From assembly GCF_918698245.1 (NCBI RefSeq), contig NZ_CAKKMS010000005.1, forward strand, positions 310,001 through 374,000: DNA of 64,000 bases, read 5' to 3'. Below, one piece after another: positions 1-9,700 of the stretch (the first letter of the stretch is position 1; each line of letters opens with the position of its first letter). A program made the position numbers and the translations under genes. Origin of the DNA: Pedobacter sp. Bi126. Lineage in GTDB: Bacteria; Bacteroidota; Bacteroidia; Sphingobacteriales; Sphingobacteriaceae. Below the pieces are notes generated by a model that was given only the letters and a program-made list of their open reading frames with translations, did not search any database and was not told the origin of the DNA.

Positions 1-332
1 CCGAGTACCAGCAGCTCAACAGTATTTTTTGCTGCATAGCGGTTAATGACTGTTCTAAGAAAACCTACATCGCAAAGGGTGCTGAGCCTGTTTTGGTCAA
101 AATGGGACATTTCTGCTATTTTTGCCGACCATTCCTTTAACGCGGAGCGCTTTTTGCTGTAGTAATCCTCTATAAAGATCGCGTTGTAGGTACTGTTGTT
201 TATCCCCTCGGTAGGATAGATGGCATGGATGGCAACAACTTCCATCTCCAGCTGCCCGGCCATCGAAAAAGCATATGCCAGGGCGTTGCCTGCACTTTGC
301 GAAAAATCTGTTGCAACAAGTATCTGTTTCAT
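1..332 (-). CDS. Universal stress protein (UspA family), N-terminal part
   Basis: The reverse strand from the ATG at 330-332 stays open to the window edge, giving about 110 residues that begin MKQILVATDFS. The ILVATDFS start, followed by a helix containing AGNALAYAF and a strand with EVVAIHAIYP, is the classic first half of the Usp alpha/beta fold. The end of the visible part (NTVELLVLG) resembles the strand preceding the nucleotide-binding GxxG segment, which lies outside the window. It is a soluble cytoplasmic stress protein by family. It precedes the phosphate transporter's stop codon by only 40 bp in the divergent reading sense; both genes are on the minus strand and could be co-transcribed (transporter first). 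The gene is cut by the window, not truncated biologically. Confidence 0.85.
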   Translation of the reverse strand, partial: MKQILVATDFSQSAGNALAYAFSMAGQLEMEVVAIHAIYPTEGINNSTYNAIFIEDYYSKKRSALKEWSAKIAEMSHFDQNRLSTLCDVGFLRTVINRYAAKNTVELLVL

Positions 333-372
333 CGTTTTCTTATTTTCTTGTCAAATGTAAGCCCCCTCTTTG

Positions 373-1788
373 TCAGATCAGCAGGTGCAGTAGCATGAAC
401 AGCCCAAAAGCAAGGGCAATGGATACCGGCAGGGTTAAAACCCAGGCTATGCCAATGTTTTTTAAGGTGGTGTTGTTAAGGTTTCCTTTGCCGCCCGAAG
501 CGATCATTGCTCCGGCAATGCCGCTTGAAAGTACATGTGTCGTGCTGACCGGCAGCCCGAAAGCGGTACTCAGGCCGATCGTTGAGGCTGCAACAACTTC
601 TGAGGTTGCGCCCTGAGCGTAGTTCAGATGCTCATTGCCTATTTTCTCTCCTATCGTTACCACGATCCGCTTCCAGCCGATCATCGTACCCAGACCAAGG
701 GATAGTGATATGACCATTATCACCCATAAGGGAGCAAAGTCGGTTATTTTTAAAAGATTTTTGCTGCTTATATCCAGCAATCTCAAAGCACCATGTCCGG
801 GATGGTATTTGGGATCTTTATGGATTTGCTTCAGCGAGGAAACGATTTCTTCTATCGTCCTCCTAAAAGCATAGGCCTGGTTTTTTTCTGAGGGGTTCTT
901 TTTTGCAAGCCCTGATTTTCCCGCTTCGATCTCACTGATCAGTTTTTGATAGGCAGGACCATTGTCCTTGTCGGTTATGCTGGCCCTGTAGAGCACATGT
1001 TCTGTCCGGTTGAGCTCCCGGAGTATCGTAGCATCCGGAATATCAAGGTTTACAGCATATCGGGCAGGTAAAAAGGCTATCAGTATCAGCATAAAAAGTC
1101 CCACACCTTTTTGTCCATCGTTGCTTCCATGAAAGAAACTTACCAGGGTACAGGTAACAATCAGCATACCGCGGATCAAAACCGGAGGGCGGTCATGCTC
1201 ACCACTGGGAATATGGAAAAGGGTGCTGCGGCTAAGCAGCCGCCTTAAGAGGTACATAATACCTGCGGCCAGGGCAAACCCGATTACCGGTGAAATAACC
1301 AGCGATATCCCGATTTCTTCCGCCTTACCCCAGTTTACGCCACTTCCTCCATAGTACCAGGTAAAAGCCAGGCCGGCACCGATCATAGCGCCAATCATGG
1401 TATGAGAGCTTGAACAGGGAATTCCAATGTACCAGGTTCCTAGATTCCAGGCGATGGAGGCCAGAAGCACCGAAAGCACCATATAGGCACCAACCTCCGC
1501 AGGTAGTGACATAAGCTTATCAAGCGGGACAAGCTTCAATATGCCCATCGCAACAGCAATTCCCCCGGTAAATACCCCCAGGAAGTTCCAAAGCCCTGAC
1601 CAGGGAATGGCGATGACGGGTTTGAGCGCTTTTGTATAGATAACAGTTGCTACCGCGTTTGCCGTATCGTGAAATCCGTTGACAAATTCAAAGCCCACTA
1701 CCGCAAGCAGACAGAGTATAAAGATAAAAAAAAGTAAACCGCTCAGTTCAAGGTTCCCTATAAAAGGAACTACGATGTTCATTAACAT
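373..1788 (-). CDS. Inorganic phosphate transporter, PiT family
   Basis: A 471-aa integral membrane protein that imports inorganic phosphate with a cation. The two PiT signature repeats are visible: GFHDTANAVATVI near residues 38-50 and GSNDGQKGVG near residues 222-231, each within hydrophobic helices. A hydrophilic insert between about residues 245 and 345 is typical of the longer Bacteroidota PiT proteins. A third conserved stretch, GLPVSTTHVLSSGIAGA, is near the C-terminus. The start is the first of two nearby Met codons (M1 or M3); either leaves the membrane part intact. It appears to be a chromosomal housekeeping gene lying outside the integrated element. Confidence 0.95.
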   Translation of the reverse strand: MLMNIVVPFIGNLELSGLLFFIFILCLLAVVGFEFVNGFHDTANAVATVIYTKALKPVIAIPWSGLWNFLGVFTGGIAVAMGILKLVPLDKLMSLPAEVGAYMVLSVLLASIAWNLGTWYIGIPCSSSHTMIGAMIGAGLAFTWYYGGSGVNWGKAEEIGISLVISPVIGFALAAGIMYLLRRLLSRSTLFHIPSGEHDRPPVLIRGMLIVTCTLVSFFHGSNDGQKGVGLFMLILIAFLPARYAVNLDIPDATILRELNRTEHVLYRASITDKDNGPAYQKLISEIEAGKSGLAKKNPSEKNQAYAFRRTIEEIVSSLKQIHKDPKYHPGHGALRLLDISSKNLLKITDFAPLWVIMVISLSLGLGTMIGWKRIVVTIGEKIGNEHLNYAQGATSEVVAASTIGLSTAFGLPVSTTHVLSSGIAGAMIASGGKGNLNNTTLKNIGIAWVLTLPVSIALAFGLFMLLHLLI

Positions 1789-2000
1789 TGAAAGGAATTA
1801 AATTAAAATGCCTGAAAGCGCCTTTCGATATTTACCAAAGAACCAATGTTTATGTTTCCTAAATGTTTAATGTATGTTAATAAATTGTAAGCAACACAAT
1901 TATTACCTATGCATTAAGGATAAATCGCGACGATAAATTAAAACGACAGACAAATCTAGGACGGATCCTATACTATTGCCTTTTCTTCCGGGGCAACTGC

Positions 2001-2068
2001 CGGGCTATGCGCTCATACGCCTGCAGGCCTTATCCACTGGCAGGTAACCGCTGCTATCCCTGTTGCAC
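2001..2068. repeat. Intergenic repeat-like structured element
   Basis: A GC-rich block in an otherwise AT-rich intergenic region starts with CGGGCTATGCGCTCATACGC and ends in CCGCTGCTATCCCT. It contains the short palindrome GCCTGCAGGC. From memory, Bacteroidota genomes carry many intergenic copies of blocks that begin CGGGCTnTnCGCT and end CGCTnnnATCCCT. I cannot count copies here and see no second copy in the window. Confidence 0.4.
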
Positions 2069-2230
2069 AAAAAAGGAGCTACTTATTGGGGCTAATTATT
2101 GGCTGGTGGTGGCGACTGAAGTTGTTATTGGGATATCATTGAGATGGATAGAATAAAAGCATAATTGCAATACTTATGAGCTTTACAACCAAAAGATTTT
2201 CGGGTCTGAAGTTAATTTCTATTTTTGCGC

Positions 2231-2294
2231 TGCAAACCGATAGGTCTGCACTTTTTATCTAAACTAGCGCTATCAGGATTGATGCGCTTTTTTT
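2231..2294 (+). terminator. Two consecutive terminator-like hairpins
   Basis: The first hairpin pairs TGCAAACC (2231-2238) with GGTCTGCA (2243-2250) with one mismatch and is followed by CTTTTTAT. The second pairs AGCGC (2266-2270) and ATC (2272-2274) with GAT and GCGCT (2281-2288), and runs straight into seven T residues. Both would stop + strand transcription just before the attachment site. No + strand gene is visible upstream. Confidence 0.5.
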
Positions 2295-2311
2295 GTAGAT
2301 TAATACAGTGT

Positions 2312-2333
2312 TGGATCGAAAGGGAGTCGAACC
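2312..2333 (-). other. tRNA 3'-end remnant; candidate ICE attachment site (att)
   Basis: On the minus strand this reads GGTTCGACTCCCTTTCGATCCA: T-loop TTCGACT, 3' T-stem CCCTT, acceptor strand TCGATCC and discriminator A. The bases that should form the 5' T-stem (AAGGG) are instead CCAGG, and no tRNA body follows at 2334-2400. A tRNA 3' end without its body is what a tRNA-targeting integrase leaves at the far side of an integrated element. The orientation places the element to the right. The identical core is probably about 20 bp (2312-2331). The partner site is not in the window. Confidence 0.7.
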
Positions 2334-2710
2334 TGGGGATGTAATTGATTGTAAGTTAGCGTTTTGAGTTTTGTTAATTCTGGTTTGATGCCAAAAACTC
2401 ACCTTTGTTTTTTTTCAAAATCTTTATTTAAAGATAATAAAATGATCAATGATCCAAAAATGTTAAACAATTGAAACTTGTATATCTTGATATTTTTTAT
2501 ATCTAGGTGGGGGATGTTAAATGATGTCTGTCAAATCTCAGTCAATGAAGTTATTGAACAGTTTATAGATAAAATGATTAACTTGGTCTGTAAGAATTTG
2601 AATCAAAAAATGAATCGTAAATAATTTAAACTCTTCACTAGAATGTATTTATTCAAAATGATTTAGTCGAAATATTTCATCAAATTCAACTTCAAATATA
2701 ACCTCTCAAA

Positions 2711-4171
2711 ATGAATGATCAAATCCGAGCACTGCTCATAGAACAATCACGGAAAAGAATACCGATTACTTACGGCGAAATTATGATAAAACTCGGCCTT
2801 GATCACGGCGAACCTGAACATCGTAAAATACTAAGCGACGAGCTATATCACATTTCCAAGTTTGAACACGAGCAACAACGCCCTTTACTTAGTTCGATGG
2901 CCATGTATTCAAAATTCGAGAACCACGGCCCAGGTTTTTATGAACTTGCAGAGGAATTTGGTTTTGGTAAGAAAGGCAAGCTGGTTGAGGAGTTTTTCGC
3001 ATTTGAGGAGATGAACCGCTGTCAAGGCTTTTGGCTTGAGGAACACAACTATAAGCAGTATGGCAACCTTCCTGAAGTTGCCAATTATAATTTTCCATTT
3101 TTTAATGCTGTTGAGACAGATTTTCTACATTCTTGGGGAGGGGTAGTCTACGACAAAGAAAACGTCGAGCATCGGGCAGCAAAAAACTATATTATAGATG
3201 CACCTGGGAGCAAAACGGTGTTCTGGTCAAATGAACTGGTGAAACGCCTTCCAGGATATGAGACATTTAACTGGCGGATGTGGAGCCAAAAGGGCTGGGA
3301 AAAGACAATCCAGGGAAACAGGCGGGTTGCACGCTTCAAGCAATACACTTGGGCAAGGATCTATAAGGCCGGTGATGCTGATCGCGATATATTTTTCACA
3401 GTAGGCTTGGACGGTCATACAAAAGAATTGGTCTTTAAGCTTGACTATTATTTCGAGGCCAATTCTAATCTATCGCCCTTACAGAAAGAGGTAATAAAGA
3501 AGAACATTCCTAAAGAACTAAGTTGGAGGGCCATTGCAGTAACGGAATTTGAAAACTACGGCTGGCCAGAGCTAATAGACATTACCAGGAATTTTATTGC
3601 AGAAAATACCCATATCTACGACAAGCTGATGAGCTTGGCTTGGGGTGGAGCCCAACCCCAGCAGGTATTCAACAATACGCTCCGAAAACGGGACACCCCG
3701 TCAGGAGGCATCAATAACCTTCCGACGCTTTCCCCAAGTTTTAAAGGAACAGAAAAGGATTTTGTCAAGGAGGCCTTTGAGAATAAGGATAAAGGGGATA
3801 GAGGAGAAGCTCTGGTTAAGGAATATGAAAAGAAATTCCTGCTTAGCGCTGGTAGAGCAGATCTGGCTGAGTTGGTTGATTTTGTAAAAGATGGGGAAGG
3901 GTATGATATTCTTTCATTTACAGCCAACGGTATCCCCAAAAATATTGAAGTGAAGACTACTTCTGGAGGTCCGCTAGCTCCATTCTATTATACCCTTAAC
4001 GAACTACTTTATGCTGAGCGGCATCCACAACACTACCTGATCTATAGGCTATACAATTTTGATGAAGAGACTAATACAGCTGACTTTTATGTAATTGATA
4101 ATCCAATTTCAAAACTGCTCCTACAACCTGTGCTTTATCGAGCATATATGAGGAAGTCAAGTTTGAAATAA
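2711..4171 (+). CDS. DUF3883 domain protein (PD-(D/E)XK nuclease-like C-terminus)
   Basis: A 486-aa protein. The C-terminal region carries the DUF3883 pattern: GDRGEALV near residue 362, GYDILSF near 396, and IEVKTT near 411, which fit the E...D...ExK core of the PD-(D/E)XK nuclease fold, followed by a YxxYRLYNF segment. The N-terminal 350 residues are unfamiliar; residues 1-60 look helical and could be a winged-helix or partner-binding unit. DUF3883 is common in restriction and anti-phage genes, so a DNA-targeting role is inferred. It is the first gene inside the element and lies only 25 bp upstream of the next gene, suggesting one operon. The N-terminal function is unknown. Confidence 0.75.
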   Translation: MNDQIRALLIEQSRKRIPITYGEIMIKLGLDHGEPEHRKILSDELYHISKFEHEQQRPLLSSMAMYSKFENHGPGFYELAEEFGFGKKGKLVEEFFAFEEMNRCQGFWLEEHNYKQYGNLPEVANYNFPFFNAVETDFLHSWGGVVYDKENVEHRAAKNYIIDAPGSKTVFWSNELVKRLPGYETFNWRMWSQKGWEKTIQGNRRVARFKQYTWARIYKAGDADRDIFFTVGLDGHTKELVFKLDYYFEANSNLSPLQKEVIKKNIPKELSWRAIAVTEFENYGWPELIDITRNFIAENTHIYDKLMSLAWGGAQPQQVFNNTLRKRDTPSGGINNLPTLSPSFKGTEKDFVKEAFENKDKGDRGEALVKEYEKKFLLSAGRADLAELVDFVKDGEGYDILSFTANGIPKNIEVKTTSGGPLAPFYYTLNELLYAERHPQHYLIYRLYNFDEETNTADFYVIDNPISKLLLQPVLYRAYMRKSSLK

Positions 4172-4196
4172 TCCTCCTAACTAAAATCTCTACTTT

Positions 4197-5009
4197 ATGA
4201 AATCATCTTGGGTCCCAAAAAGAAAGATAAATAGGATAAAAGCTATATTTGAAAGTGCCGATGAACGAACTAGGCAGGATTTCGAACTAGGTATGGCTGC
4301 AAACGAGCGTGACTATCTCAGCCGATTTCTGACCTTAGCAAACTACCCGACACAGACTAAGGGCAAAAAATGTGAGGGCCTGTTCATGGCGCAGTGCGCT
4401 ACCGATACTATTGAACGCAAACACGGAGTTGATGCGGTTATGGTCTTTAAACACAATGATGAGTTTAAGATTGCATTTTTCGAATGCAAGATTGAGAAGT
4501 GGGATTTTGACAATGGGCGCTTTGTAAAACAGTTGAAGAAGCAACGGAAGTTAGAAATGAAGTATAAGGGGATTGTATGCTTTGAAATGTTTTTTCACAA
4601 AGGGTCTTCTCTGCCTTTTAGTGATAAATTAAGCAGCATATGCACCCTCAAGCAGCTGGATGCATTCGTTAGGGATACCTCGCGAGAAACCTTGATCAAA
4701 TGGTTACATGCGGATCTAGTCGCACTTTTTGAATGGCTTAGACTTAAGCATTCAGGGATTTACTCTATAGGCAACTTGATCGAGGCCATATTAAGTTGCC
4801 ACCTTGGTATAATATATTCCCATCCATATATGATGATTAGCGACGATAAGCCAGAATTCGTACAGGAAACAATTCTAGTAGCCGAACGACTCGAACATAA
4901 ACAGGCAGGGGAATTGTCTGTTTCAGAATATGGTGCAAAATATGGCATAGCTGCAATAGGATATGTTGATCTTGATAGTCATTTTCTGGACAAAACTAAA
5001 TCAACGTAA
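4197..5009 (+). CDS. Putative PD-(D/E)XK nuclease-like protein
   Basis: A 270-aa protein of no family I recognise by name. It contains a candidate nuclease core: GKKCEGLF near residue 57, GVDAVMVF near 80 and IAFFECKIEKW near 97-106, giving a Glu, an Asp and an ExK-like ECK triplet in the order and spacing of PD-(D/E)XK enzymes. The rest is helical. It follows the DUF3883 gene by 25 bp and is probably co-transcribed and functionally linked. Activity is an inference from this motif only; it may instead be a nuclease-fold protein used for binding. Confidence 0.55.
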   Translation: MKSSWVPKRKINRIKAIFESADERTRQDFELGMAANERDYLSRFLTLANYPTQTKGKKCEGLFMAQCATDTIERKHGVDAVMVFKHNDEFKIAFFECKIEKWDFDNGRFVKQLKKQRKLEMKYKGIVCFEMFFHKGSSLPFSDKLSSICTLKQLDAFVRDTSRETLIKWLHADLVALFEWLRLKHSGIYSIGNLIEAILSCHLGIIYSHPYMMISDDKPEFVQETILVAERLEHKQAGELSVSEYGAKYGIAAIGYVDLDSHFLDKTKST

Positions 5010-5154
5010 TTTTATTTATCGTCCCTAGAAATTATGATAGCAAAGATTTAAGTCAAGGGGACTGTGCGGTTGAAAACACTATATTCGATTGTGAAAAGGG
5101 CAATCTTACTGTGCATTGACGATTTAAAAGTGCATAGGCAATCATTATTTTTTT

Positions 5155-6114
5155 ATGAAAGGACTTGAAATACGCCAAAGACTGTTTGTTAAATTTTCCC
5201 ACCAGCTGTTGCTGCTGAAGGAAAATGAGATCATCGATATAGAATTTACAAATGAAAGACCCTACCTGTGCCCGATCTGCTTGAGGGAATTTGCCGATAT
5301 CGATCTCACCCAGCGTCCAAAAAATAATTTTTTGACTTTAGAGGATGCCCCTCCATATGCGCTGGGCGGAAAGAAAGTTGCGTTAACCTGTAAGGAATGT
5401 AATTCCGGATGCGGAACCACTATCGATTTTCATTTAAAAGAAATTTTGAGAGCAATTGATGACAGCTATTTCTATAAGGGCACCAAGCATTTCAGAACTA
5501 TTGACCACGAGGGTGGAAAAGTAAGCGTAGAACTTACATCAGAGGGAGACGGCACGCTTAGGGCCTACCATCGAAAATCTAAGAATAACCCAACTTTGCT
5601 GGATAAATTTAAGTTCGCACTCAGTAATAAGACTTTGGGGCCATTGCTCAACCTCAATCCGCCAAAATATAACTATGAGAGTAAAAGGGTAAATTATGCC
5701 TTACTAAAAGCGGCATACATTCTGATGTTCGCTAAGTTTGGCTACATTTTTCTCCTTGATAAATCATATGATGCCATACGCCAACAGCTTCTCGAGCCAA
5801 AGAAAGAAATTTTCCCCTATACCCCATTTATCAAAGACCAGTTCAGCAAAGAACATTTGGGCATGTATTATGTGCTCAATCCCACCATCAAATCAATCCT
5901 TACCGTATTTAACCTAAAGACTGAGTATTCCGAAACTGTGATCGCTTCGTTGATACCTGTGCCAGGACTACCAATGGGTATGTTTGCTCATAATGTGAAT
6001 GAACTACGGAATGCAAGTGGCCACGTGGACATTCACAACTCGCAATACGATCCAGATGCTGACCTATTCAATGACCTTAATGAAATCCAAAAAATCCTGA
6101 AATGGATTGGATGA
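5155..6114 (+). CDS. HNH-like zinc-binding protein
   Basis: A 319-aa protein with an N-terminal treble-clef-like module: C39-P-I-C42 and C79-K-E-C82 flank an LTLEDAPP segment (residues 60-67) and a GG turn, followed by NSGCG. This is the layout of HNH_5-type endonucleases, where the middle segment is usually EHxxP; here the metal-binding His position reads D, so cleavage may be lost or the residue replaced. The C-terminal 230 residues are unknown. It lies 145 bp after the putative nuclease on the same strand. Compare the EHIPP-containing HNH gene at 34594, which keeps the His. Function in defence is inferred from context. Confidence 0.55.
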   Translation: MKGLEIRQRLFVKFSHQLLLLKENEIIDIEFTNERPYLCPICLREFADIDLTQRPKNNFLTLEDAPPYALGGKKVALTCKECNSGCGTTIDFHLKEILRAIDDSYFYKGTKHFRTIDHEGGKVSVELTSEGDGTLRAYHRKSKNNPTLLDKFKFALSNKTLGPLLNLNPPKYNYESKRVNYALLKAAYILMFAKFGYIFLLDKSYDAIRQQLLEPKKEIFPYTPFIKDQFSKEHLGMYYVLNPTIKSILTVFNLKTEYSETVIASLIPVPGLPMGMFAHNVNELRNASGHVDIHNSQYDPDADLFNDLNEIQKILKWIG

Positions 6115-6221
6115 CAAAGTTTAATACGCCAAGTAGAAATTTATAGGGTATTAGAATCAAATCGTGTTTATTGAAGACAGAAAGTTGTCAGCAAAAGAAC
6201 TATTTTAGCAAAAAAAAAGAT

Positions 6222-6590
6222 ATGACCTCACTAGAACTGATCGAAAGACTGATTGCCGATATTAAGAACTCTCAAAATGTTAGGGGAACCAAAACTCTTG
6301 GTATGTTAAGCGGTATGGTATTCGACACTTTGCTTTTACCTGTTTCAAATATGTTAACCGCCCACCAAACTGACCTATTATTGTTCGATGGCAAGAACCT
6401 TTCAGCATTTCTTATTAGTCTGGAGGACAATAAGGAAGCATATGCAGGGCACCTTCAAGGCATACTTGATGATAAAAACCTTAAGTCAAATGATCAAAAA
6501 TATTTGCCTGTTTTGGAGATGGAACAGTTAGGAGAATTTCTACTGAAACGCCTAGATATAGTGCATACTTACCTTTCGCATGGAGGATAA
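6222..6590 (+). CDS. Small hypothetical protein
   Basis: A 122-aa acidic, mostly helical protein starting MTSLELIERLIAD. A longer reading from a TTG at 6171 adds 17 lysine-rich residues; I prefer the ATG at 6222 because the added stretch is A-rich leader-like sequence. No motif is recognised. It sits 107 bp after the HNH-like gene and 171 bp before the large STAND gene on the same strand, so it may belong to either. Its size and helical character would suit an accessory or inhibitor protein, but that is speculation. Confidence 0.5.
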   Translation: MTSLELIERLIADIKNSQNVRGTKTLGMLSGMVFDTLLLPVSNMLTAHQTDLLLFDGKNLSAFLISLEDNKEAYAGHLQGILDDKNLKSNDQKYLPVLEMEQLGEFLLKRLDIVHTYLSHGG

Positions 6591-6761
6591 TATTTCATTA
6601 GAAATGATGTCACTTCTATGTGAGTTCCACTTGTTGAGATGTTAATATGCGAGTATAACAAATTTGTGCTAATATTAATAAATACCTTCCCTAGGGTTTA
6701 TTAAGAACTTGAATTCACAAAATCGAAAATGCTAACTACTTTAGTACTATTAATTTAAATT

Positions 6762-9700
6762 ATGGCAATAGATAGTAATGTATTTTCACAAGGTGGCGGC
6801 GGGGGAGCTTATGAAATAGAGGTACAGACCAGCTTTTTTATAAATTTTCTCCTCGGACTGAATATTCCCAGTGTATCTGGTAAGATACTGGCTTTTCGCC
6901 AACAGTCCGGTTCATTGGGCTACCGGACTGATGACTTATTATTGAAATGCTTGCATCATAACCAGCAGATTAATATTCTATTTCAGATCAAACATAATTT
7001 GGTGATTTCAGCAAAAGGAGATACTTTCAAACAGGTGGTTATTGATGCTTGGGCCGATTTTATGAATGCCGAACTTTTTAATCCTTCAAACGATAAGATT
7101 TTTATCGTTAAAAGCGATTTGACCAAAGATGAAAAAAACCATTTGAATGTAGTTTTGGATTGGTCTAGAGCAAAGTCGGATGCTTCTGATTTTATAAATG
7201 AAGTCAATCGTATCAAAGCAAAAAAAGGCTATCTGGATATTTTAAGGTCGATAATTAATGATAATTTTTCGGATACCCTTACCGATGAACTCCTTCATAA
7301 ATTTTGCAGGACATTATATTTTCTTGAACGGGATTTTGCTCAAGATAACAGTTCGGACAAAACAAACTGTCTCTCCTTATTAGAACAGTTTAAGAACAAT
7401 AGGGAAGATAGTGGCGGACGGCTTTGGAATGATTTATTTGCTATGATTGCCAAAGGTAATTTCAAAGGTGCATTTTACGAGACTACACGGTTACCGGAGG
7501 ATCTCCGTGCCATGCTTTCAAATACCAGTTCTTCAAAAATACTTGATACTCTTAATGGTTGGAGTGACCAGAATTACGAAGTCGTGGAAATGATTGAGGA
7601 TAGAATTGACGGTTATACTTTGCCTAGAGGCGAAATCGTCAACAGGATAGCTGAATCTGCCAATAGTTCAGAAGCCGTTGTAATCGCTGGAAATCCAGGA
7701 TTAGGCAAGTCTGCACTTGCCAAGGCATATATAAAAGCAATTCGTGAGAAGTATAGCGGGTTGGTTTTGTGCTTCAAGGCTGATGAACTTGCCGATGGTA
7801 ATCTAAGAGATTATTTTGCAAAGCATTCGATTAACAATACACTCAAAGAGCTTTTTTCACTTTTTGGGTCTTTCAAAAATAATGTGGTATATGTAGATGC
7901 GCTAGAAAAGCTATTAGAATCAACAGGAACTGCCTTTTATCAATTGTTGTTGGCTGTTAAAGGCCTTTCTAACGTGAAACTCATTATAAGTTGCAGGCAG
8001 TCCAGCCTTCCTTTACTTGATTTAAAATTTCTTAGCCAGTTCGAGTATTCAAGGGTTGATATTACAGAACTTTCGGATAATGAACTGGATTTGGTGGTCG
8101 AACATGTGCCAATGATAAAGCCGCTGGTCGAAAACCAGAGGCTAAAATCTCTTTTAAGAATTCCCAAATATTTGGATTTTGCTAGTCGGGCAATCAAGAT
8201 TAACGGCAAGGTAGAAGATGACTTCGATGAAGATGCCTTTAAAGGCTACCTCTGGCAGACAATTATTGAAAATAAGATCAATGAATTTCATGACGGCCTT
8301 CCAGGAAGAAGAAGTAAAGTATTTGTAGAGATTTCAGTAAAGAGATCGAAAAAAATGCAACCATTTGTCAGTATCGAACAACCGGACGCTGTTGTGCTGG
8401 AGAAACTGCTTAAGGAAAATGTGATTGTACAATCTAAAAAAGAAGGTTTTTATGCACCCGCCCATGATGTCCTTGAAGATTGGGCACTGATAAATCATGT
8501 TGATTTCCTTTTTAATGAAAATACATCATCAGATCTTTTTTTTGCTGCTTTGGGCAATGAACCTGCTATGAGAAGAGCTTATAGACTATGGGTGAATGCT
8601 GTTCTTAAATCCGGTGAAAAAAGGGCAGTCAGGTTTGTTACTCAACAGGCATTGTCGGTTTCTTCAGAGAATTACCGTGCGGATGAGTGCTTAATAGCAA
8701 TTATGCATTCGGAATTTTGCAATAGTTTTTTTGTTGCTAGTAAATCACAATTGATCAAAAATGATTTTGAACTGCTATTGCAAATTGTCAAAATTATGCG
8801 GACAGCTTGTAGAAAGAATATAGGTGACCAGTATTCAAAATATTATATTCCAGTGGGATATGGGTGGTCCTGTGTGATTTCAATGATATTCGAACAGCTA
8901 AAAGAAATCTCAGTTGGGCATTGGGAGACGGTATATGATCTTCTGAAGGAATGGAGTAATATTTTGGATTATCAGAGTGGGTTGGATTCAACTACAAAAG
9001 ATGCTGGATTGATCATGCTTTACCTCCTTAAACACCACATAAAGTTAGGGTATTCCAGAAACAAAGGCGGAGATGAGGAAGTTAAGTTGCTCGCTAGGTT
9101 CAGCGGTGGAATCCAACAGGAAATAAAATCTATTCTTGAAGAAAATGATCAGGATGAGGATTTTGATGATGATGGATTTGATAATGAAGACAGACTGAAG
9201 GTTAAGTTGACTAAAGTGGCACTTTCTGGTTATCCGTCAAAGCAGATGGCCCGGTACATGCCCCAAGTTGTTATCGATCTGGCTAAAGAACAGTGGATGA
9301 AAACTACTTGCAAGGTTTTTTATCCTAAAAATGATCATGATCGTATGATGATGCGCATAACCAGCTCATCAAGTTCTATGGATATTAATGGGCATTTTGG
9401 GCTCAGGGATGAGGGAAGCAGACTCGATTATTTTCCGGCAAGTGGAATACAGACGCCAATTTATTGGTTATTGAAGTTTCATCCAGTTCGGGCCGTTACT
9501 TTTATCACGGAATTTAGCAACTGGTGCGCTGATAATTATGCACTCTCCGAATTTGCGGAGCGGGATGATCTGAGACACCTTGACTTGATACTTAATGACG
9601 GTACAAAGGTTAGACAATTTGGCAGTGACCTGTTGTGGAGTGTATACCGTGGTACTGTTAAGGTTTCCCCCTACGAATGGCAATCCGTACTTATGGCCTT

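Larger units (their letters stand above)
1789..2710. other. Gene-free junction between chromosome and element
   Basis: No convincing coding region is present in these 922 bp. The left part holds the structured repeat, the paired terminators and the tRNA 3' remnant. The right part (about 2334-2710) is very AT-rich and leads into the first defence gene; I see no integrase, excisionase or clear promoter in it. Confidence 0.6.

Noticed and set aside
2312..2400. Intact tRNA gene on the minus strand
   Set aside because: Only the 3' end is tRNA-like; the 5' T-stem does not pair and no anticodon or D-arm follows.
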